Part shown: one piece after another, positions 56,089 to 64,000 of the stretch
Layout: each line of letters opens with the position of its first letter
Position numbering within the stretch: position 1 is the stretch's first letter
Translations under genes and position numbers: made by a program
Notes under the pieces: model-generated
The model's database searches: none
Told to the model about the DNA's origin: nothing
The model's input: the letters and a program-made list of their open reading frames with translations, nothing else
Source of the DNA: Nannobrachium achirus
Lineage: Eukaryota; Chordata; Actinopteri; Myctophiformes; Myctophidae
DNA: 64,000 nt
Direction of reading: 5' to 3'
Assembly: GCA_963921795.1 (NCBI GenBank)
Contig: OY997643.1
Location: 11,914,052 to 11,978,051 of the forward strand

Positions 56089-57841
56089 CAGGGCCGTGCT
56101 TACCATACAGGCAAAATAGGCAGCCGCCTGGGGCCCCCTCACAGCCTGGGGGCCTCATGAGATTATTATTATTATTTAATTTTTTAACCAACATGGCCAT
56201 CAGGGGGCCCCAGTTGAGCTCTCAACTGTGAGACAGAGAACAGTTGAAGTGAGGGTGAGGGTTAACATTAGCTCATTAGAATCTGAAAAGAGCGTGGCTC
56301 TCAAAGGTGTGACCAGAGAACAATGGTCCTGATTACCCAAGCGGTTCTTTTGTGTCTGTTCTGTGATGTCACATACATTACTTTAACTTTAAGAAGGATC
56401 GATGCAGGGAATGGATACATTATTTCTAAAGTGTGTGTATATATTTATATTTAAAAAAAGTTTTGAGGGCCCCCATATTTATATATACATATAATATATG
56501 TGTATCAATTCCATTTCATTTTGGGGGCCCCAGATAGTTTGAAGTGGGGCCCGGGATGAGATCAATATAAAAGAAGGGTAAAAAGGGCCTTAACATGAAA
56601 TGTGATGTTTAACTTGAAATACTTTCACAGGGTTTACTGGGGCTTCTTAAAGATGGCACGCATAGTTTGTATACTGTTTATTTATATTTAACATTTTGAG
56701 GGGCCCAAATATATCCATTTGGGGCCTCTCAATCTCTCAAACAGAAACACCCAGGGGGCTCCATGAGTTATCGTCAAATATAAATAAACAGTAAAAAGGC
56801 CCTTAACATAGTTATGTAATGTATGTGTTTAACTTCGAATGGATATGTATAGCTTTAACCCACTGACTGTCCTGTGAGACAAACTTTGTCTTTGAAAACC
56901 ACTGCAAAACATGCACTTAAAAGTTATTTATATTCTTATTATAATTACGTTTTTTTAAAACACTATAAGTAATAAAACTGATTCAATTCATAGGTTTAAT
57001 AGTGTATGAAACGTGAGCTGAAGTGTGTTATTTAACATGAAGCAACCATCCTTAGATGACATTTCTGCCACAGACATGCAGCTAATTACCACCTGAAAGA
57101 AGTTGGCCTGTCGCTGCAACAATGGGCTCTGATTATCTGAAAAGAGCTTTAATGTCACAAGTTACTTTAGTCTCCTTAAAAATATGAACAAGATTTATAC
57201 TGTATATATTTATATTTAACGTTTTGAGGGCCCCCAAATTCATTTGGTGCCCCACCAGCTCTCAAACTCAAGCTCTCAATACCCTCATATATAAATAGTA
57301 AAAGGGCCCTTAACAAAAGGATGTTAACATGGTCATGTAATGTAATGTTTAACTCAGTATTCTTATTCTTATTACTTTACCTGTCCTGTGTAAGTTGCTT
57401 CTGGTGAGAGAAGTTGAAGCTCATTCTTTATCTTCTATATGTCAAACATTGTGGCCATCCATAGCTGAGTGGTTAGTGAGCCTGCCAAGGGAACCAGATC
57501 CCTGGTTGTCACAGGTACGATTCCAGGCCAGGTTAGCAATGTGTTGCAGTGTCCCTGAGTAAAACACTCAACCCCTGTTTTCTCCCTCCTCCTCTTATTA
57601 TTTTCTCTGGAATTCTTTTGAAAAAGTGCTAGAGTTTATAGGCTATTAAACTTGTGTTATTAAAAAAAATATATATATATATATATTCAAATAATTAAAA
57701 GCTAAAATATAGGAAACAAAACATAAGGGAGTATTTATTCGCGACCCCTAGAAATTGGTCCGCGACCCGCATATGGCTCCCGACCCAGGGGCCTCAAACT
57801 GGGGTTTGCCTGGGGCCTCCAAATCGCTAAGCACGGCCCTG
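56089..57841. mobile_element. hAT non-autonomous element, 1753 bp
   Basis: Perfect 14-bp terminal inverted repeat CAGGGCCGTGCTTA and exact 8-bp TSD GTTGCGTC (56081-56088 and 57842-57849). The interior has three or four GGGGCCCC-rich segments (around 56215, 56465-56525, 56700, 57230) and repeated TTTATATTTAACATTTTGAG words, so it is partly internally repetitive. No transposase. A tRNA-like module lies at about 57453-57532. Confidence 0.95.
57453..57532 (+). other. tRNA-like module inside hAT
   Basis: TAGCTGAGTGGTTAGTGAG (A box) and GGTACGATTCCAGGCC (B box). Longer spacing, class II-like. Likely a SINE remnant. Confidence 0.45.
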
Positions 57842-58080
57842 GTTGCGTCATACCAAAGATTCTAAAAAATGGGACCCAGTTCCTCCCTGCTTGAAACTCA
57901 ACATCTAGGGTTGGATTGGGGGTAACTCCCAGCGACATACTAGCGTCATGTCCAGGGGGTGTACTTGTACAACAAGTTACCTTACGCTACAGAAACAGGA
58001 GATAGGCTCCTACCTTATGAGATTCATAGCCTGGCCGATTCATATGGTCTACATAGCTCTGTTGTTCAGGCCAGACCAGA

Positions 58081-58081
<1 letters not shown>

Positions 58082-58116
<35 letters not shown>

Positions 58117-58131
58117 TGGATGGATGGATGG
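58082..58131. repeat. (AC)n then (GGAT)n
   Basis: Adjacent AC and GGAT short tandem repeats. Confidence 0.9.
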
Positions 58132-58283
58132 ATACCAGTGGCGGCCTGAGTGACATGCATTGTATTATTAATATTTTGTTTAATATTGTTTTAATATTTT
58201 TTATTATATATATATACAGATATTTGTTTTGCTGTTGCGCAGCCTCCACGACCACCGCTCAGTTCACACGGGTGTGATTTTTC

Positions 58284-58840
58284 TGTTCCGAGTAAAAGAA
58301 AATATGATCACTCGAAAATGTCAGAAATACATACAATAGATTACATTTACTCTGATTTCACCGTAAGCCTCCAAAATATAAAAAAGAAATCAATAAAATC
58401 AAGGCACTCAGCCTACATAGAACCTTTTTTTTAAACAAACATGGCTAACAGATTCTGTGGCTGCCTAGTGTAGAGGTCAGGGCATATGCCTTTCATGCAG
58501 AAGGTCGTTGGATCCAATCCCGCCTGGGGTTTATATATGTGTAAAACCATGATATTTGATACACTTCACAGTTTGGTTCCTTGAACAATGTCTGATATGG
58601 AGCCTTCCTAAAAATGTCCCCCAACCCCCCTTGATGCGTATTTTAATATCCGCCATTACTAAATAATGTATTTTGCATCATAAATCCTGAAACAAGCATT
58701 ATAATACAAACTGTCATGTCTAAACCCATGTTGTGATTTCCGAGGATTGCAACGATATTATGTACCAGCTCAGTGGCCTAGTGGTTTGAGTGTCTACCCT
58801 GAGACTGGGAGATCCAGGTTCAAACCCCGGTAAAGGAAAA
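58284..58840 (+). mobile_element. SINE-like compound repeat, copy 2
   Basis: Second copy of 55660-56088 with a ~120-bp extra segment between the two tRNA-like modules (about 58555-58675). Modules at 58456-58530 and 58764-58830. Confidence 0.65.
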
Positions 58841-59459
58841 ACCTGTGCCCTGCATTTTTCACATCTGCCATTTATAGCGCCACCAGAAGGCCAACTTACA
58901 GTATGTAAAACACATTCTTCGATATTACTCCTTCAGATTTTATCTGAAAATCACACAAATCTATACACAGTATCTCTACAGTGATGTAATCATGATGGAT
59001 TTGTCAGATATCATATTCTATCTAATTGGCTAACATTGAATTCCAAGGTTTGCAGGATTGCTCGTTTTTGAACAAAAATCTCAAACGCAGCCTGCTATGT
59101 GTGTGAGATTTTGCACACACATTCCCACTAGGCCAAGGAACAGATGCCACCCTTCTCACATTGGCCTGTTATAGCGCCACCAGCGGGGCAATTTTTGCAA
59201 AACACATTTTTGGAACAAAATGCTTCAAATCCCGCATGCAGCGTCCGATTGCCGTGAAAGGCCCAAGAACACTTGGCACCCTTTTCACTTTGGCCTATTA
59301 TAGAGTCACCACCACTAGGCCAAAAAAAACCTACCTGACCTGCCGGAGTCCTGTTCGGAAGAACACTGCTTCTAGTTTTTCTTTGATATTCTTCTTTGCT
59401 TTCCCTTGATGCCTTTTTGCTTTCCTGCTTTTTATGCCTTGGACACTTTATCGCTGCTT
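58841..59459. repeat. AGCGCCACCAG repeat segment
   Basis: Two TATAGCGCCACCAG boxes (58874 and 59170) about 300 bp apart, with GGAACAAAATGCTTCAAATC; homologous to 9151-9480. Ends with ATCGCTGCTTGCAGCTATAT, inverse of the box at 9133. No gene. Confidence 0.55.
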
Positions 59460-60480
59460 GCAGCTATATTTATTATTATTCTTCCGCCACTTTTTCTCTA
59501 GCGGCTAGACTGTGCAGTCGCTTTTTACGAAACTCGGCAGTATGGCAGAGGACTATGCCAAACGGCTAAAACGCGAAGCTCGCAACAATCGGCCAAAGGG
59601 TGGCGCTGTAGGAAGCCTTCGAAAAATGCCAACTTTGAACAGATAAAGCTCATGCTCTGTTTCAGATCCAGCCATGAAACCTGTATACACTTATGCGTCT
59701 CCTCATGCCGAACAACTTTTACGCTCTGACTTTTGACCTCTGACCTTTACTTCTCCCACAATTTTGAATTATATGAAAAACAGTCAAAATCTATCTCCTC
59801 CTGGGATTTTCGCGTAACGTGCGCGAAACCTTTTTTACATGAACTTTGGACCAATACGGTCATCACACAGCGGCCGGATTTCTTTTAAAGCGAAACATTA
59901 TTTTTTAATAATTCACTGTATAATGCAGTTTCATGCAAATTATTCTTCTGCCTCTAAATCATACATGCAAAGTGACACGTTCATGGCATTTGGCAAATAT
60001 GTAGAGGGTTAGTCCAAATATCACTGAAAGCAATCTTACTCCAATTGGCCAAAGGGGGGCGCTATACGAAGCGTTTGAAAACTCAAACTTTAAAGGGGCA
60101 TAAGTCATGCCTCGTTTCGTTTGAAGACATGCAACTTGCTTACACGCGTGCCTTGACTCAAGCGGAAGACATCTGTGTCTTTGTTAAGTAAGCTCCGCCC
60201 TTCGATTTTCCGCCATTTTGAGCAGTTTGTAAAACACTTAAACCCGCTTTTATTCCGGAACTTTCGCGTCACGTGCACAGAACCTTTTTTACATGAACTT
60301 TGGACCAATATCTAAAGATCTGTCAGATCGGATTTTTTAAAAATTGAAACATGCTTTTTTAATAATTCAATCAACATTGCAAGTTTTATGCAAATTATTC
60401 TTCTGCCTCTAAAACATACATGCAAAGTAAAATTTTCATGATGAACTACTGTAGAGGGTAAGTCCAAATATCACTGAAAC
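59460..60480. repeat. ~1.2-kb dispersed repeat, copy c
   Basis: Third copy of the 7885-9150 family, most similar to 54196-55390. Confidence 0.75.
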
Positions 60481-60567
60481 CAAAAAGAATCATATTTGAA
60501 CTGGGGACCCCCCACCCTGACGTGAGTAGGGTTTTCCCATGATCTGGGCCTTAGGCTAGATGCAGAA

Positions 60568-61053
60568 TAGAGCTGGGACGTTCGCGAACGAATCAAATCT
60601 TTTGAACGGCTCTTTGAAGTGAACGTTGGGATCCGGTTCGCACAGTAGAGAGCCGTTCATTTGGGGGGGAGACCCCCTCCCCCCAATTCAACATCTCCTT
60701 GCTACTCCACTGAGTACTGACTGAGTACAGTGAGTGAGTGAGAGAGAGAGAACAAGTGGAGGAGCGAGTTCATTGTTGCCTGCTTGTTTTTTTTTTTGGT
60801 GTTTTATGAATAACAAAAGTCAAGGTAGCTTAATTTACACACACATTTTATGAAAAGGGTAAATACTAAATTGTGATCTCAACTGTCAGCAGAGGAATGT
60901 GGTGCCACCTTGTGGATTCATGTTTAAACAAATTCTTCTTAAAAATATATGAATATACAAGGAGCCAAATGAGCCAGTCTTTTGAACGGCTCTTTTTAGT
61001 GAGCCAGATCGATGGTACTGTCTCACTTCAAAGAGCCATAAATCCCACCTCTA
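60568..61053. mobile_element. hAT MITE, 486 bp
   Basis: Ends TAGAGCTGGGA / TCCCACCTCTA with exact 8-bp TSD ATGCAGAA (60560-60567 and 61054-61061). GAACGGCTCTTTGAAGTGA-type subterminal words occur in both orientations. No coding. Confidence 0.92.
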
Positions 61054-61076
61054 ATGCAGAATGGTTAGGCACAAGC

Positions 61077-61079
<3 letters not shown>

Positions 61080-61175
<96 letters not shown>

Positions 61176-61190
61176 TGTGTGTGTGTGTGC
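61080..61190. repeat. (GT)n microsatellite
   Basis: About 54 GT units with one AT interruption. Confidence 0.97.
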
Positions 61191-61194
61191 GTTT

Positions 61195-61310
61195 GTCTAG
61201 CTATACTTATGGGGACCATACGCATGTTCACACACTCACATGCTGGGGACGTCTGACACAGTGGGGACAAAATCGTAGGTCCCCATAATGTTATCATTCA
61301 GGAAGATAGG
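61195..61310. repeat. GGGGAC-type short repeat
   Basis: TATGGGGACCATACG, GCTGGGGACGTCTG, CAGTGGGGACAAAATCG and GGTCCCCATAATG are inverted or direct copies of a fish short repeat; also at 62097 and 62288-62360. Confidence 0.5.
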
Positions 61311-61949
61311 GGGCAGTGTTGCTGAAGTGTCTGGTGTTTTTGGAGCTGTGTGAAGCACAGGCTCCCTATACGTGGCCGTGTGGGTCTGTGTGTGTGTGTG
61401 TGTGTGACTTCGGCACGCCACTAGTCCCACAGTTTTGCCACCACACACTCGCGCCATATGTCAAATCGACCGGCTTACTCGGGAATCGTGGGCTATTACT
61501 TTTCTAAGAGAAAGGTTCTATAGTTTAATTGATATTAATTTATTAGTGAATTAATTTTCCCCATTGACTTATAATGGGAATCGCAAAAACTCACATTCAA
61601 TTATTTGTCTCTCGCAAACCATAGGGGCTAGAGTTTCAAGACTTGGAGAGGAGGTTCATAATGATTTCAAGGATTAAATAAAAAATAATTGTGTCATTTG
61701 GCCGCATGGTGGCGCCATAACACCCCACTTTACGTTTTGGCCTGTAACTCTTGAACCGTAGTTCAAGAGTCGGAAAATTAAAAATATTTTTTCCCTGGAT
61801 TCCTTGGGTCATGACGCATCTCCCCATATAGGCCACGCCCATTTGCGCCATGATAGATTTTCCGCCATCTTGAATTTTCTCCAAAACACACTTTTTGCTC
61901 CTTTTCCTACATATTTTCTTCAAATGTCACAAAAATCGGTACACATGAT

Positions 61950-61950
<1 letters not shown>

Positions 61951-62016
<66 letters not shown>
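61951..62016. repeat. (CA)n microsatellite
   Basis: About 32 CA units. It is followed by TTCACACGGGTGTGATTTTT, also found after the microsatellite near 58262, so both tracts lie in copies of the same repeat. Confidence 0.95.
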
Positions 62017-62017
<1 letters not shown>

Positions 62018-62372
62018 CTCCACTTCACACGGGTGTGATTTTTTTAAGCAAGTCCCTCAATTCGCGTTTTCATGTCATATGACACACACACACAACAGTG
62101 GGGACAGCCCCCATCAGACGATAGTTGGTACTGCAGTTTGTGTGTGAGTGTCAGCATGCGCCGTTGAGTGTGTGAGAGAATGGGAGAATGAGAGATTCAC
62201 ACACTACTAGCCAATCACAGGTCAGATATTTGCATACAATGACGTTGGCTTCAAGTCAGCCCATATGGTGAACTTTCTTTCAAGGACTTGGTCCCCGGTT
62301 GGTCCCCGTAATGCATGCATACATGCGTGCGTGTGTGCGTTTGTGGTTGGTCCCCGTAATGCATGCATACAA

Positions 62373-62490
<118 letters not shown>

Positions 62491-62714
62491 TCAGTGTGTT
62501 TGGAAGCATGGTTGATGCTGCTGGCAAATTATTCTTCTGCCTCTAAAACATACATTCAAAGTCACATTTTAATCACACTTTGCAATAATGTAGGTTAGTG
62601 CACTGTGCACTTGTGCACTTGTGCACTTGTAACCCACGGTTCAGCGGGAATTACAGTCATTTTATTTTATTTTTCAAATGGAATATATTCTTATTTTTCA
62701 CATGCAATGTTTTG

Positions 62715-62961
62715 ACCACGGTCCCTGAGTCACAGCTGCCGAGCATTCGTAATCACCACACCCTGTATAAAGCCAGTCTTTCCTTCAGTTTGTTCTGTAA
62801 CCTCATTGGAGCTCCTGCAGGTTTGTACACATTTCATTTCAAGACTATTCCAATTTCTAACAGCATTACTCCATTTATATTTAACCCACACTATATTGCT
62901 TTTAGATCCACCTGACCAACTCTGATATTGACACTGAGGCTGCGTGACTAAGATAATTGGT
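62715..62961 (+). promoter_or_regulatory. Candidate TATA promoter with two 5' UTR exons
   Basis: TGAGTCA (AP-1 motif, 62726-62732), CCACACCC, then TATAAA at 62766-62771. About 30 bp on, an exon could start and end at CCTGCAG|GTTTGT (about 62820). A second exon 62906-62959 lies between TTTTAG| and ATTG|GTAAGT. No coding sequence follows within the window, so this is inference. Confidence 0.3.
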
Positions 62962-63429
62962 AAGTGAACATGTGGCTCGGAAATGTTTTTTTCTGGTTTT
63001 GGGATTGGAATGTAAAAAGATTCATTTCGGGAATGTAATTATTGCTTGTAGATAAGCAGATTTGTCGACTTTATTTTGTTTTAAGCTTGTAGATCGGTTG
63101 ATTATTAGATTTTTTTAGTTTTAGTTTTTTTGCCTGTGAACTGAATCTAATTCACCCTTTGTTAGCCTCCTGGTTGGTCCCTGACTGACCAACCAGCAGG
63201 CTCTATCTGCCTTGTCCCGCCCTGGTTCTGCCTTTTTTATGTTGAATTATCTAAAACATAATTTTTGGAGAAATAAAAACATTTAAATACATGCTGATTC
63301 ACTATGCTGCCACTGAGCAGCTCCAATAGACTGAAACAAAGTTTGAAATTAGAATTGAGCACACAGAATAACAATATGAAGCAATTGAATTAACATGGCA
63401 GTGGATGGAGTGTCCCACTGAATGTCCCA

Positions 63430-63642
63430 CCAAGACAACAACCAATGGGTGTGGAGAGGGGCAGGACAATGGGCGGGACTTGACAAAGGGTGAATTGTTT
63501 GGTTTTCAGAAAGAACTACATTTCCCAGAATGCAGCAGCTAAGATGGTTGCTTGTTGGGCGTCGGCCGATTGAATCCATCTGAACAGTTTGAGCAAAACA
63601 CTGCTGAGTTGAGGAGGCTGTGTGTGCTGCTCTGTTAACCGG
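63430..63642 (+). promoter_or_regulatory. Candidate housekeeping-type promoter and first exon
   Basis: In order: CCAAT (63442-63446), GC box GGGCGGG (63471-63477), the ZNF143-type motif AACTACATTTCCCAGAATGC (63514-63533) and a YY1-like AAGATGG (63541-63547). There is then a leader ending at a good donor CCG|GTAAGA (after 63641). This spacing and order is typical of TATA-less vertebrate promoters. The gene would lie to the right, outside the window. Confidence 0.45.
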
Positions 63643-63842
63643 TAAGACTGTTTGCTTGTATTTTGTATGGTCTCTTTTACCGTTTTACTGTGTTATTTTG
63701 GTTCTATGGTTTACAGTGAGAATGTGTTTTATATTGTCAGGAGTGTGCAGTTGTGGATTATTGCCTGTGTCCACTATTGTTTGGGGTGTGGCCTCATCTC
63801 TTTCTTTAATGTAAGCATTTAACTAAAGAGATGTGAGTATTA

Positions 63843-64000
63843 TTGCGACTGTTAGGTCACAGTTACTATCGAAACCTCCACCGGCTGTCACTCTGTCCAT
63901 GTGACATCATACTTTTGCCCTATTCATATCTCCGTTACCATTGCCCCTATCCATGCCAAACTTTGCACACACTCCTTGGCTGCCTGATTTCTCACATGGC
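63843..64000 (+). mobile_element. 5' end of a CCATATATGG-family element
   Basis: TATTGCGACTGTTAGG...CTATCGAAACCTCCACCGGC and TTTGCCCTATTCATATCTCC match 48404-48530. Truncated by the window end. Confidence 0.5.

Overview
This window is vertebrate nuclear DNA, almost certainly from a teleost fish. The evidence is spliced exons with GT-AG signals, a fish-type pyrin (PYD) death-fold domain, C2H2 zinc fingers, L2-like and other LINE fragments, tRNA-derived SINEs, many hAT-type DNA transposons with 8-bp target-site duplications (TSDs), and long (CA)n, (GATA)n and (CCAT)n tracts. It is gene-poor. Most of it is nested mobile DNA, often readable because a duplicated copy elsewhere in the window preserves the empty site.

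Layout. (1) About 34-7886 and 10203-16500 are two copies of one duplicated block, made of an old LINE, a SINE and an unidentified conserved reading frame. Different transposons sit in each copy: 1121-2602 and 4363-7208 in copy 1; 12549-14009 (hAT with a broken TTF-type zinc-finger gene) and 15194-16204 in copy 2. (2) 16500-19180 is mostly unassigned, with a 570-bp MITE-like element. (3) 19184-36571 holds the 5' part of a plus-strand PYD gene: one PYD exon followed by short, phase 1-1 linker exons. A stretch of about 1.7 kb with two linker exons is tandemly duplicated. The first copy was hit by a 6.1-kb LTR retroelement (20467-26580), the second by a 7.6-kb fold-back element (27865-35503). Each copy gives the empty site of the other. 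(4) 36.9-42.9 kb holds several inverted-repeat elements. (5) 42923-51372 is a hAT element whose two-exon-plus transposase is interrupted by a 5.2-kb insertion, itself containing a ~192-bp tandem array, which is in turn interrupted by a 1.33-kb element inserted without a TSD. (6) 52.5-61 kb is made of dispersed repeats, tRNA-like SINE modules and two more hAT elements. (7) The last 1.3 kb contains two candidate promoters with 5' UTR exons pointing out of the window.

Most interesting system. The LTR element at 20467-26580 has almost identical ~1.85-kb LTRs and a 4-bp TSD. Its only gene is one uninterrupted 790-codon frame on the minus strand. The product joins a Gag-like N-terminus, a complete Y-box cold-shock RNA-binding domain with its arginine-rich tail, a long acidic region, and what looks like the C-terminal tail of a Gypsy-type Pol. 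Protease, reverse transcriptase, RNase H and integrase are absent. It looks like a non-autonomous retroelement that captured a host Y-box mRNA. Second in interest is the fold-back element with multi-kilobase arms ending in CpG-rich GGACGC arrays, a 9-bp TSD and a zinc-finger pseudogene in its centre.
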